64,000 nt of DNA from Peptoclostridium acidaminophilum DSM 3953. Lineage in GTDB: Bacteria > Bacillota > Clostridia > Peptostreptococcales > Peptostreptococcaceae. The stretch spans positions 1 through 64,000 of the forward strand of contig NZ_CP007453.1 of assembly GCF_000597865.1 (NCBI RefSeq), written 5' to 3'. The notes under the pieces were generated by a model. It ran no database searches. It saw only the letters and a program-made list of their open reading frames with translations, and was not told the origin of the DNA. Shown one piece after another: positions 44,661 through 53,280 of this stretch; position 1 is the first letter of the stretch; each line of letters starts with the position of its first letter. A program made the position numbers and the translations under genes.

Positions 44661-45663
44661 CGCTTATCACCTCCACGTTTACTCCTCTTTGCACCAGATA
44701 GTCTATTGCAGATTTCACATCGACTGCATTCCCCTTCAAGGATATCAGCAGGCTGCCTATTGTGTGTCCCTGTATCTTTTCAAGGCTTCCGGTGAGTATG
44801 TTGACTGTTACCGCGGCAGTGCGGAGCATGTCGGATATGACTGGTTCAATCGCGCTTGCGACTGTGTACTTCAGCCTTGCAAGCACTTCGCCTTTTGAAA
44901 GCTCGCTCAATATCTCATCGATTCCCTCGTCCTCCGAGAGCAGGAACCTTTTGGCTGTCTCGCTCTTTGGCGAGGATATGAGCTCGAATGTCCTGTTTTC
45001 CTCTGCTATTGTGCCTTTTTCGAGGACTGCGACTCTGCCGCATATCTTCTTTATAACGTCCATCTCGTGGGTTATTATGACGACTGTTATTCCAAGTTTC
45101 TCGTTGATGTCCTTTATCAGCGAGAGTATTGAGTCGGTGGTGCTCGGGTCGAGCGCCGAAGTGGCCTCGTCGCAGAGAAGCATGCTCGGATCGTTGGAGA
45201 GCGCCCTGGCTATGCCGACTCTTTGTTTTTCGCCGCCCGATAGCTGCGAAGGGTACGAGCCGGCCTTGTCTGTGAGGTTTACAACCTCCAGCAGGCTCTT
45301 GACCTTTCTATCTATGTCGCCCTTGCTCTTGCCGGAGAGCTTCATCGGGAATGCGATGTTGTCGTAAACTGTCGAGTTCATCAGCAGGTTGAAGTGCTGG
45401 AATATGATGCCTATCTTTTTTCTCATTTCCCTTATGCCCTTTTCGTTGAGTTTTGTCATGTCGACGCCGTCTATTATGACGCTGCCGCTTGTTGGTCGCT
45501 CGAGCATGTTGATGCATCTAAGGAGCGAGGATTTGCCGGCGCCTGAGAGGCCTATTATGCCGTATATCTCGCCGTCTTCAATCTTCAGGCTGATGTCTTT
45601 TATGGCGGTGAACTCGCCCTTGTCGCTTTTGTAGACCTTGCTGAGCCTTTTTATTTCTATCAA
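44635..45663 (-). CDS. metN: Methionine ABC transporter ATPase MetN
   Basis: This 342-residue ATPase has Walker A GLSGAGKSS, Q-loop FQHFNLL, signature LSGGEKQRVGIARAL, Walker B LLCDEATSALDP and the switch His in THEMDV. A C-terminal NIL (ACT-like) domain at about 265-342 binds methionine and inhibits transport when the cell is replete. I choose TTG at 45663, with AGAGGTG six bases upstream; the GTG at 45672 lies within that ribosome site. The operon is led by an S-box riboswitch. Confidence 0.95.
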   Translation of the reverse strand: MIEIKRLSKVYKSDKGEFTAIKDISLKIEDGEIYGIIGLSGAGKSSLLRCINMLERPTSGSVIIDGVDMTKLNEKGIREMRKKIGIIFQHFNLLMNSTVYDNIAFPMKLSGKSKGDIDRKVKSLLEVVNLTDKAGSYPSQLSGGEKQRVGIARALSNDPSMLLCDEATSALDPSTTDSILSLIKDINEKLGITVVIITHEMDVIKKICGRVAVLEKGTIAEENRTFELISSPKSETAKRFLLSEDEGIDEILSELSKGEVLARLKYTVASAIEPVISDMLRTAAVTVNILTGSLEKIQGHTIGSLLISLKGNAVDVKSAIDYLVQRGVNVEVISDDRIRKAV

Positions 45664-45698
45664 GTAAGCCACCTCTTTCTAGTATGTAGTATACTGCA

Positions 45699-45760
45699 TA
45701 AAAAAAGCCTCCTTCAGATGCGAAGGAGGCAATAAAAAAAACCCTCGAAGAAAGAGGGTT
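45699..45760 (-). terminator. Two tandem terminators between the S-box and metN
   Basis: On the minus strand two hairpins follow one another: AACCCTC/GAGGGTT (45754-45760 with 45740-45746) then a T run, and GCCTCCTTC/GAAGGAGGC (45722-45730 with 45707-45715) then a T run. Both lie between the riboswitch and the metN ribosome site. The first is probably the riboswitch expression platform; the second is a further stop. Confidence 0.85.
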
Positions 45761-45776
45761 AGAGAATGCTTCACAA

Positions 45777-45876
45777 CTCATCTTTCAGCCAATTCGCAGC
45801 TGCAGGATTTAGCACCGCGCACTTCGTGCCGGTTGCCGGGTTTCATAGGGCCAGTCCCTCCACCTCTCTGGATAAG
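45777..45876 (-). promoter_or_regulatory. SAM-I (S-box) riboswitch of metNIQ
   Basis: The minus strand carries the conserved S-box core: GAGGGACTGGCCCTATGAAA, CCCGGCAACC, and GGTGCTAAATCC, with closing helix P1 from CTTATC (45871-45876) and its partner near 45777-45782. SAM binding should favour the terminator downstream, so the transporter is made when methionine is short. Confidence 0.95.
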
Positions 45877-45914
45877 GTATTGCTGTATCAAGTTTTTGTT
45901 GTTGCCTAGAAACG

Positions 45915-45943
45915 AGTATATGGGATTATATTTTTTTTGTCAA
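45915..45943 (-). promoter_or_regulatory. metNIQ promoter (TTGACA-17-TATACT)
   Basis: On the minus strand TTGACA (45938-45943), 17 bases, TATACT (45915-45920). Transcription would start about 30 bases before the riboswitch. Confidence 0.8.
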
Positions 45944-45960
45944 GCAAATTTCGAAATTTT

Positions 45961-48192
45961 TTATGAAAAATTATCACCAACAAGCTCGAGCAGGCTTTCA
46001 AATGGAAGCGGCTTGCTGAAGAGGTACCCCTGGTATTCGTCGCAGCATTTTCTCTTTAGATAGTCTAGCTGCTCGGGTTCTTCTATGCCCTCTGCGATTA
46101 TTTTGAGTCCCAGGCTTTTGGCGAGTACTATTATGAATTCAACTATGTTCTCATGCTTTGTATCCTGGAATAGCTTGTCCATGAAAATCTTGTCGATTTT
46201 CAGGAAGTCCAGGGGCAGGCTCATCAGATAGTTGAGCGAGGAGTAGCCCGTGCCGAAGTCGTCAAGCAAAAGCTTTATGCCTCGGCTTCTTATGAGCTCC
46301 AGAGTCTTTATTGATTCGGCCAGATTTCCAAGCACTGCATTTTCGGTTATCTCGAGCTCCAGGAGCGAGTGGTCGAGACCGGAGTTGAAAAGAGCGTCAT
46401 CAAGTATATTTAGTAGCCCCGAGTCTTCGAACTGTTTTGGCGAGAGGTTGACTGAAACGGGCAGGGGATACCCGGCGTCGCACAGCTGCTTGGCATGGGC
46501 ACAGGCCTTATGCAGCACAACCTCTCCCACTCCTGTTATGAGTCCCGAATCTTCGGCTATCGGTATGAACTCGTCGGGGCGGATGCTTTTGCCGTCACAG
46601 TCAAACCATCTTACAAGTGCTTCAAGTCCTACAATACTTCCGGAGGAGGAGTCTACACGCGGCTGGTAGTAGACCTGCAATTCGTCTGAAAGCAGGGCCT
46701 CGCGCAGCTTAGTCTCCATCAGGAAATCGCGCGCTGTCTTGTTCGAGAGTTTTTCGTCATAGAACCTGTAGCCGTTTCTGCCGGAGAGCTGCACGTGCTC
46801 GAGCGCCATGGCAGCTTTTTTTATTAGCTCGCCCGGATTTTTCGAATCCTCAGGAAAACGTGAAATGCCCATGCTGCCCGACACGAACACGGGACTACCC
46901 TTTATCTGCATGGAGCTTTTGAAAAGTGACATGGTCTCTTTTGCAAGCAGCTCCCCCTTCCGGCAGGAGGCAGGCCCCTTAACTATAAGCACAAACTCTG
47001 TGCCCTCCCATCTGTATATGCTGTCATACCTGTGAGCCGCGAGGCTAAGCCTTTCTGACACTTTTTTTGCAAGCATGTCTCGGCCTCTGTGGCCGAGTGC
47101 GCTGCTTATGCCCTTGAGGTTGTCTATGCTGAAAAAGGCTACGGCGAATTCTTCGCCTGCAGTGCACAGTTTTCCGAGGTCGTAGTCGAGTGATTGCTTG
47201 TTTTTGAGCCCTGTAATCTGGTCGTAGTAGGCCAGCTTTTTTATGAGCTCGTTTTTTTGCTTAATCTTGCTGCAGTCCTTCTGCAGTTTCCTGTTTAGCT
47301 CTACAACCTCGCTGTATGTGCTCTCGAGCTCGCGTCTGGCCCTTGATGATTTCCTCTTGAATATGAGTGCCATAACGCAGGAGAGGAGTGTGGCTCCAAG
47401 CAGCGAGTAGAGGGATATTTTGGACCAGTACGGAAGCTGCTTGCTCTCCTGGGTTGGAAACCATCTGCTGGAGGCTTCGTAGAATTCGGAGAAGGGGTAT
47501 TTTTTCATGCCAAGAAGCGCAGAATCGAACCGTTCAATGAATTCGCTGTCGACATTTTTTGAAAAGCCATATTTCATCTGCACCGGGCTGAATATTACGG
47601 GAGTCTCCTTGAAGCTTACCGGGCGGTCTGCTTTGTGTTGACTTATTGCAAGCTTGTTGAGTACTCCGGCGTCGGCTGAGCCGTTTTCTATCATGCTTAT
47701 GACCTGCTCGTAGGAATCGGCCTTTACTATATGGGCGGACACCTTGAACATGTCAAGCTGTTCCATGAAATTTTCGCCGTATATGTCGTCCTCGAGCACG
47801 GCGACTCTTTTTTCACTCAGGGCGAATATTGTGTTTATGTCATCGAGCGGTTTTGTTATCACTATGCCCCAGTTCTCCATAAGGGATTCTTTTGTGAAGT
47901 TCATGAAATTGTCTCGCTCCGGCGTCTGGATCACATCCACGAGTATGTCGATTTCTCCGCTTTTTATTCTGCTTATGCTCTCGGAGAAATTGCTGTGGCT
48001 GTATGTAACGTCAAAGCCCTGTTGCCTTGCTATTTCTTCAAGGACGTCTATTGCAAAGCCTTGCGGCTTGCCTTTTTCGCCCTTGAAAACCAAGGGCTTG
48101 TCCTCGTAAGTGCCAACTCTAAGCGTTTGGGCAGAGCAGATGTTGCTTGTAAGCAGCGTCAGAATTATTAGAAAAGATGCGATGAATCTCAT
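45961..48192 (-). CDS. Periplasmic-binding-domain GGDEF-EAL protein, copy 2 (degenerate GGDEF)
   Basis: This 743-residue protein has the same plan as copy 1: signal peptide, type 3 solute-binding domain (LRVGTYEDKPLVFKGEKGKP near the start), membrane helix (about 260-280), GGDEF and EAL. The GGDEF motif reads EGTEF (YRWEGTEFVLIV), so cyclase activity is probably lost. EAL is intact (EALVRWFD, LELEITENAVL, DDFGTGYSSLNYL, FLKIDKIFM), which suggests a phosphodiesterase with a regulatory GGDEF. It lies 35 bases after chemoreceptor copy 2. The start at 48192 follows AAGGAGAAG. Confidence 0.92.
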   Translation of the reverse strand: MRFIASFLIILTLLTSNICSAQTLRVGTYEDKPLVFKGEKGKPQGFAIDVLEEIARQQGFDVTYSHSNFSESISRIKSGEIDILVDVIQTPERDNFMNFTKESLMENWGIVITKPLDDINTIFALSEKRVAVLEDDIYGENFMEQLDMFKVSAHIVKADSYEQVISMIENGSADAGVLNKLAISQHKADRPVSFKETPVIFSPVQMKYGFSKNVDSEFIERFDSALLGMKKYPFSEFYEASSRWFPTQESKQLPYWSKISLYSLLGATLLSCVMALIFKRKSSRARRELESTYSEVVELNRKLQKDCSKIKQKNELIKKLAYYDQITGLKNKQSLDYDLGKLCTAGEEFAVAFFSIDNLKGISSALGHRGRDMLAKKVSERLSLAAHRYDSIYRWEGTEFVLIVKGPASCRKGELLAKETMSLFKSSMQIKGSPVFVSGSMGISRFPEDSKNPGELIKKAAMALEHVQLSGRNGYRFYDEKLSNKTARDFLMETKLREALLSDELQVYYQPRVDSSSGSIVGLEALVRWFDCDGKSIRPDEFIPIAEDSGLITGVGEVVLHKACAHAKQLCDAGYPLPVSVNLSPKQFEDSGLLNILDDALFNSGLDHSLLELEITENAVLGNLAESIKTLELIRSRGIKLLLDDFGTGYSSLNYLMSLPLDFLKIDKIFMDKLFQDTKHENIVEFIIVLAKSLGLKIIAEGIEEPEQLDYLKRKCCDEYQGYLFSKPLPFESLLELVGDNFS

Positions 48193-48227
48193 TTTGCTTC
48201 TCCTTTGGCCGGCTTCTGCCGTCTTTA

Positions 48228-49949
48228 CTACATCCTGAATTTGTTCACGTCTTCCTGGAGTAGCTGGGCTATTGACCCCAGTTCACCTGTGTGGTTTTCG
48301 ACCTCCTCCATTGCGGCGGCCTGTTCCTCCATTGATGCTGAGGTCTCTTGAGTTGCGGCTGTTGTCTCCTGTATTAGTGATGAAATCTGGTCGATGGCAA
48401 CTATTATTTGTTCCTTGTTTTCATTTACGTCCCTTGTATGTTCCTTTACCTGTTCTACCGAGGCTACGACTGCGGCAATGAGCTCCGCAGTGTCGATGAA
48501 CACTTCTTTAGTGCTGCTTACGGCATTGCCCTGCTGCACCACTATGCTTTCGACATTCTCCATCGTGCTCACAACGGATTGTGCCTTGTCTTCTATCGTA
48601 CTTACCATTTCTTTGATATCTTTGGCTGCTCTTTCAGTCTCCTCGGAGAGCTTTCTTATCTCGTCGGCTACTATGGCAAAGCCCATGCCCATCTCTCCGG
48701 CTCTTGCTGCCTCGATGCTTGCATTGAGCGAGAGCAGATTTGTCTGATTTGCTATCTTGTCTATCAGAATTACTGTCTGCTCTATGGTCTTGAGGTAGTT
48801 GTACATGTCGTTGACTTCAACATTTATTTCCTTGGATACCTTCATGTTTTCGGCCATTTTAGAGTCGAGCATGCCAACTATTTGCATACCCTTTTGGCTG
48901 AGTTCGCTAGTCTTTTGGGATAGCTCGATCATATCAGAGGCGAGTATGTCCGCATGGGCTATCTTGTTTCCAAGCTCATGAGCCATGCCTGTTATTATGT
49001 CCGAATTTTTAGCTTGTGTCATGGAACCAGATGCAACCTCCTCCATTGCATTGGCTACGCAGTTTATGGCTTCAGAGGATTCGGTGGTTATGGTATGCAG
49101 TGTCTGTGAAGATTCTTTAATGGTGTCGGAGGAAGATTTTACACTTGACAAAAGATTTTTTAGGGAGTCCTGCATGTGTTCTATGGATCTTGACATTTCG
49201 CCTATCTCATCTTTGAAGGCGGTGTATTTTTCGGGGATTGATGTGCTAAGATCCCCATCTGCTATGGTCTTGAGCTGTAGGTTTGCTACTGTAAGCGGTC
49301 TTGTGATTGATATTGTTATGAGGTATGTAAGTGCGGCTGCGCAGACAAGAGCAAGGGCTATGGCGGCCGCCGTGATTTTGGCGGCGTTGGCGCTTTCTAT
49401 GTCGTTTTGCCTGTCAACGTCGGCTGCGGCTTCGACGTTGTATTTTGTAAGCTCTTCGAGGTAGTCCTGGTACTTGGCTAGTTGCTCCTTCTTAGCTCTG
49501 AAAAGATCTGCGGCTCCTGCTTTGTCGCCTGCCTTTGCAAGCTCAAGAACTTTGTTTAGTGATTCCACGTACTCGGATCTTGCTTTCTTGAATTCTGAGA
49601 GTGTCTTGGTCTCGAAGTCATCAAGCCTGCTTTTTTCGTATAGGGCCATATCGCTTGAGAGGTTTTCGCTGTACAGCTGTATATTGTCTATACTCTCATC
49701 TACTTGCGAAGGAGAGAGAGTGTCGAAGTTATAGAGCAGCGAGAGCATAGACGTCTCTATGGATTTGGCGTGCAGCTTTGAGTTTTCCAGGTGTACTATC
49801 GGTGTCAGATTGTCGTTGAACATGCTGCTCATGTCCTTGCTTCCCTGGGCGATGTAAAAATACCCCAGCGCTCCTACGGTGAGTATGAATGCGATCATTG
49901 TTGATGCGAAGATAAGAAGTTTGTTTTTCATCTTGATATTGTTTAGCAT
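48228..49949 (-). CDS. Methyl-accepting chemotaxis protein, copy 2
   Basis: This 573-residue chemoreceptor has exactly the same length and plan as copy 1 (two membrane helices around a four-helix-bundle sensor, HAMP, signalling domain with [40 protein letters not shown]). The signalling domains are almost identical, while the sensor domains differ more. AGGGAGG precedes the ATG at 49949. With the following GGDEF-EAL gene it forms a unit paralogous to 38452-42408. Confidence 0.92.
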   Translation of the reverse strand: MLNNIKMKNKLLIFASTMIAFILTVGALGYFYIAQGSKDMSSMFNDNLTPIVHLENSKLHAKSIETSMLSLLYNFDTLSPSQVDESIDNIQLYSENLSSDMALYEKSRLDDFETKTLSEFKKARSEYVESLNKVLELAKAGDKAGAADLFRAKKEQLAKYQDYLEELTKYNVEAAADVDRQNDIESANAAKITAAAIALALVCAAALTYLITISITRPLTVANLQLKTIADGDLSTSIPEKYTAFKDEIGEMSRSIEHMQDSLKNLLSSVKSSSDTIKESSQTLHTITTESSEAINCVANAMEEVASGSMTQAKNSDIITGMAHELGNKIAHADILASDMIELSQKTSELSQKGMQIVGMLDSKMAENMKVSKEINVEVNDMYNYLKTIEQTVILIDKIANQTNLLSLNASIEAARAGEMGMGFAIVADEIRKLSEETERAAKDIKEMVSTIEDKAQSVVSTMENVESIVVQQGNAVSSTKEVFIDTAELIAAVVASVEQVKEHTRDVNENKEQIIVAIDQISSLIQETTAATQETSASMEEQAAAMEEVENHTGELGSIAQLLQEDVNKFRM

Positions 49950-50526
49950 GGTGTATTCCTCCCTGTTTGTTTAATATTATCGATTGTAATGGGCCGTGAA
50001 TCTATGTGACTCATGTTAAGCTGTGTTAATTTTTCGAAAGGCCGTGTTAAATTTCCAGAAAAAATTAATGCATTTTTATAAGGCTGCGGAGTATGCAATA
50101 TGTACAGCAGCCGGAAAGCACGGCCTGCGGACTTGAGATTCCGAGCAAAAAAAATGACAAAAATAGCGTGGAATCAAGCTTTTTGTCGTTAACCAAGATG
50201 CATTCGATTGTTTTGGCGTTTTCAATTTCAAGGCTCCGAAGATATGATAATTGTATAAAAATATAATGCGGATGAGCGTGTTGGTATTTATTTAACACAT
50301 AAATCACATAAATATTGTTTGGAGATTTACATATTTGGGTATGGTAGGCTCAATGACCAATATACCCCATTTATGTGAACAATTCAAGTGTAAAAGCTAA
50401 AGATATTCAATTGAAATATTTTATAGGTATCCATTTCCAAACGAAGCTTTGCATAGGCGGCTATTTTCTGGGTAACAATTAACTATATGAATTAAAAGGG
50501 GGGTAGTAACAGTCGATAAGAATTTA
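49950..50526. other. Intergenic region upstream of chemoreceptor copy 2
   Basis: No gene is seen. On the minus strand GACAAAAA (50180-50187) pairs with TTTTTGTC (50156-50163) and a T run follows, which places a terminator-like hairpin about 200 bases before the chemoreceptor start, as in copy 1. An AAAAGGGGGG ribosome-like site lies at about 50496-50505, just before the IS607 element. Confidence 0.4.
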
Positions 50527-50594
50527 TAAAAATCTATAAAAATATACTGCTTTTTTATATGCATCTCGCTATAATTATAGTTGAGGTGATGTAA

Positions 50595-51221
50595 GTGAAA
50601 TACTATGCAATAGGTGAATTTGCTGCATTGATAGGAAAAACACCGCAAACATTGAGGGATTGGCACAAGAAAGGTTCGTTTATGCCCCATCATGTTACAG
50701 AAGGTGGAACAAGGTATTATTCTCAAGAACAACTAAATCATTTTCTTGGCATTAAAGGAATAGAAGCTAAGCCTAAGCAAGTAATTGGATATTGCAGGGT
50801 CAGTTCGCCCAATCAGAAGGATGACTTGGAGCGACAGATTGAAAATGTCAAATCATATATGATTGCCAAAGGCTATCAATTCACGGTCATTTCAGATGTC
50901 GGAAGCGGAATAAACTACAACAGAAAAGGACTAAATCAACTTGTAGACATGATAACCAACTACGAGGTCGAAAAAGTGGTAATCCTATACAAAGACAGGC
51001 TGCTAAGATTCGGATTTGAACTCATAGAAAGCTTGTGCGTTAAGTATGGCACTGTTATCGAAATTATCGACAACACCGAAAAGATCGAGGAGCAGGAACT
51101 TGTTGAAGATTTAGTTCAGATAATCACAGTCTTTAGTTGTAAGCTTCAAGGCAAAAGGGCTCACAAGGCGAAGAAAATGATTAAGGAGTTGCTTGAAAAT
51201 GATAATGGGTGTGAAGGTTAG
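50595..51221 (+). CDS. tnpA: IS607-family serine recombinase TnpA
   Basis: This 208-residue protein has an N-terminal MerR-type HTH (YYAIGEFAALIGKTPQTLRDW, about 2-60) followed by a serine-recombinase catalytic domain (about 63-200): GYCRVSSPNQKDDLERQIE holds the nucleophilic Ser. This reversed domain order is characteristic of IS607. GTG at 50595 has GAGGTGAT upstream. It overlaps tnpB by 23 bases. Confidence 0.93.
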   Translation: MKYYAIGEFAALIGKTPQTLRDWHKKGSFMPHHVTEGGTRYYSQEQLNHFLGIKGIEAKPKQVIGYCRVSSPNQKDDLERQIENVKSYMIAKGYQFTVISDVGSGINYNRKGLNQLVDMITNYEVEKVVILYKDRLLRFGFELIESLCVKYGTVIEIIDNTEKIEEQELVEDLVQIITVFSCKLQGKRAHKAKKMIKELLENDNGCEG

Positions 51222-52320
51222 GCTCCATCCAACAAAGGAGCAAGAACAAACATTATGGAAGTCGGTCGGAACAGCAAGGTTTGTCTATAACTGGACACTT
51301 GCAAGACAAGAGGAAAACTACGCAAGCGGCGGCAAATTCATATCAGACAATGATTTGCGAAAAGAAATAACCAAGCTAAAGCAAGACGAGCTGCCGTGGC
51401 TGAAAGAAGTGTCAAACAATGTAGCCAAGCAAGCCGTCAAAGACGCTTGCGATGCCTACAAGAAATTCTTCAAAGGGCTTTCTGGCAAGCCGAGATTCAA
51501 GAGCCGCAAAAAATCCAAACTATCCTTCTATAACGACAATGAAAAACTTAAAATCAAGGAATCTTCGGTTTTGATTGAAAAAGTTGGTTGGGTCAGTATT
51601 AGGAAAAATTCAATCCCTATAGGCATAAAATACTCAAATCCGAGGGTGAGCTTCGACGGCAAGTATTGGTTCATATCCGTCGGCATAGAGAAGGAACAGC
51701 CTAAAGAAAAGCTTACTGGCGAAAGCATAGGCATAGATGTGGGAATAAAAGACCTAGCCATATGCTCAAATGGAATGAAATTCAAAAACATCAACAAGGC
51801 AAAAGCAGTTAAAAAGCTTGAAAAAAGGCTATGCAGGTTACAGCGTAGGGTATCTCGCAAATACCTAAAAAATAAGAAGGGAGTTAAGTTTGTCAAAACT
51901 TGTAATATCATAAAAATCGAAAGGGAGATTAGGCTTTTGCATAGGCGGTTAGCCAACATCAGAAGCAACCATAATCACCAAACAACGAATGCGATAGTGA
52001 AAACCAAGCCAAGCAGGGTTGTTATGGAGACCCTTAATATCAAGGGAATGATGAAAAACAAGCATCTGTCAAAGGCTATAGCTCAACAGAGCCTGCATGA
52101 GTTCAAAAGACAAATTCAGTACAAATGTGCCTTTGGCGGCATTGGGCTTGTAGAAGCCGACAAGTGGTATCCATCATCAAAGACCTGTAGCGAGTGTGGT
52201 CATATAAAATCAAAGCTTTCACTATCCGAGAGGACATATAACTGTGAAGGATGCGGCTCTGTAATAGACAGAGACCTCAATGCAAGCATTAACCTTAGCA
52301 GATATGAATTAGTAGTCTAA
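51199..52320 (+). CDS. tnpB: TnpB RNA-guided nuclease of the IS607 element
   Basis: This 373-residue protein of the TnpB/Cas12-ancestor family has an N-terminal HTH_OrfB region (VRLHPTKEQEQTLWKSVGTARFVYN), a RuvC-like nuclease with GIDVGIKDLA (Asp), VVMETLNIKGM (Glu) and DRDLNASINL (Asp), and a zinc ribbon CSECGH...CEGCG. All catalytic residues are present, so it is probably active. It cuts DNA guided by an RNA from the element's right end. The ATG at 51199 lies about ten bases after AAGGAG; ATG 51205 is also possible. Confidence 0.93.
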   Translation: MIMGVKVRLHPTKEQEQTLWKSVGTARFVYNWTLARQEENYASGGKFISDNDLRKEITKLKQDELPWLKEVSNNVAKQAVKDACDAYKKFFKGLSGKPRFKSRKKSKLSFYNDNEKLKIKESSVLIEKVGWVSIRKNSIPIGIKYSNPRVSFDGKYWFISVGIEKEQPKEKLTGESIGIDVGIKDLAICSNGMKFKNINKAKAVKKLEKRLCRLQRRVSRKYLKNKKGVKFVKTCNIIKIEREIRLLHRRLANIRSNHNHQTTNAIVKTKPSRVVMETLNIKGMMKNKHLSKAIAQQSLHEFKRQIQYKCAFGGIGLVEADKWYPSSKTCSECGHIKSKLSLSERTYNCEGCGSVIDRDLNASINLSRYELVV

Positions 52321-52490
52321 TCACCAAACGATACTACTGATATGTACCATTCGTTGTATGGGAATTTAAGCCCTTGGACTGTTACACCAAACCAAAGTAG
52401 CATGCTTCACCGCAAAATGGGACAGGATGAATGGGGAATTAAACAAAAATCTTGGATTTTTGAATCTTCTTTAGATTTTTATAGATTTTT
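52200..52490 (+). ncRNA. Candidate omega (right-end) RNA of TnpB
   Basis: In IS605/IS607 elements the guide RNA overlaps the tnpB 3' end and runs to the right end of the element, with the guide in the flanking DNA. The stretch after the tnpB stop (52321-52490) is non-coding and carries GAATTTAAGCCC near 52361, consistent with such an RNA. Limits are approximate. Confidence 0.45.
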
Positions 52491-52505
52491 GGCAACGGCT
52501 GTATC

Positions 52506-52946
52506 ATGGGCGGATACGACATGAGCACAATAATAGACGGGCTTGAGAAGTTCCATATCGAGAAGATACCGTATGCAATATTCGAAGGAAATGTCCTGCA
52601 TGACATCGAGAATGTGATTCTGGGCTTCAACGTCCAGATGAGGGGATATGGCGTGAAGGGCAAAAGGGACCACATGCTTGCTGTGATAATACAAAGCACT
52701 GCCGATTTGGAGATTGGAAAAGCGCAGGTGCGCGAGGGCTTCAAAAGGCTAATTGTGCAGAAGGTGGGCCGCATTCTTTCAGAGTTTGGAATACCGGTTG
52801 ACGAGAACGGCGTGAGGATCTACTACTACAAGAATACGGGCGATGAGAGCAAGAATGTTTGGGAGCTTGGATTTTCGGGCGAAGAGCTTGTAGTGGCAGA
52901 CACGCACAACAAGGATTACGTGCGTTTTTTCAATAAGCATGAGTAG
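52506..52946 (+). CDS. Conserved hypothetical protein next to the IS607 element
   Basis: This 146-residue soluble protein is of unknown family (IIDGLEKFHIEKIPYAIFEG near the start, RMRGYGVKGKRDHML-like basic centre). It has no signal peptide or known motif. Two starts are possible, ATG 52506 or ATG 52521 (MSTIIDG); neither has a good ribosome site. A good one (AAAAGGGGGG) lies on the far side of the IS607 element, so insertion may have parted this gene from its own translation signal. Confidence 0.55.
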   Translation: MGGYDMSTIIDGLEKFHIEKIPYAIFEGNVLHDIENVILGFNVQMRGYGVKGKRDHMLAVIIQSTADLEIGKAQVREGFKRLIVQKVGRILSEFGIPVDENGVRIYYYKNTGDESKNVWELGFSGEELVVADTHNKDYVRFFNKHE

Positions 52947-53017
52947 CATTTAGCCGGAAGGATAAATGGCATACTGGCATAAGCTACAAAAAATATTGCA
53001 ATTTGCCGACAATTTAG

Positions 53018-53046
53018 TTGACAATTGGGCTGTATGCAAATATAAT
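53018..53046 (+). promoter_or_regulatory. metF operon promoter (TTGACA-17-TATAAT)
   Basis: Perfect consensus: TTGACA (53018-53023), 17 bases, TATAAT (53041-53046), 28 bases before the riboswitch. Confidence 0.9.
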
Positions 53047-53074
53047 CTTTTATAACAGTTAAACAGAATATGGA

Positions 53075-53172
53075 TTCTTATCAAGAGTGGCGGAGGGACT
53101 GGCCCTGTGAAGCCCGGCAACCTGCAGTAATGCAAGGTGCCAAATCCAGCGGTTTTCGGCCGGAAGATGAGA
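53075..53172 (+). promoter_or_regulatory. SAM-I (S-box) riboswitch of the metF-metH operon
   Basis: The conserved core is clear: GAGGGACTGGCCCTGTGAAG, CCCGGCAACC, GGTGCCAAATCC. Helix P1 pairs TCTTATC (53075-53081) with GATGAGA (53166-53172). SAM should promote termination at the hairpin that follows. Confidence 0.95.
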
Positions 53173-53186
53173 TTAAAGCAGACGCT

Positions 53187-53222
53187 AAAGCTCTTTCGAA
53201 TGTCGAAAGGGCTTTATTTTTT
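53187..53222 (+). terminator. Riboswitch-controlled terminator of metF
   Basis: AAAGCTCTTTCGA (53187-53199) pairs with TCGAAAGGGCTTT (53203-53215), followed by ATTTTTTT. It lies between the S-box and metF and is its expression platform. Confidence 0.88.
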
Positions 53223-53280
53223 TACTTTTATTCAAAAAATATAAATATAAAGAGACGAAAGTTACAAGGGGGAAATAGAA

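Larger units (their letters stand above)
50528..52490 (+). mobile_element. IS607-family element
   Basis: The element carries a serine recombinase and TnpB. Near-identical inverted repeats of 18 bases bound it: AAAAATCTATAAAAATAT at 50528-50545 and its reverse complement (one mismatch) at 52473-52490. The exact ends may lie a few bases outside. It sits close to the 5' end of the gene at 52506. Confidence 0.8.
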
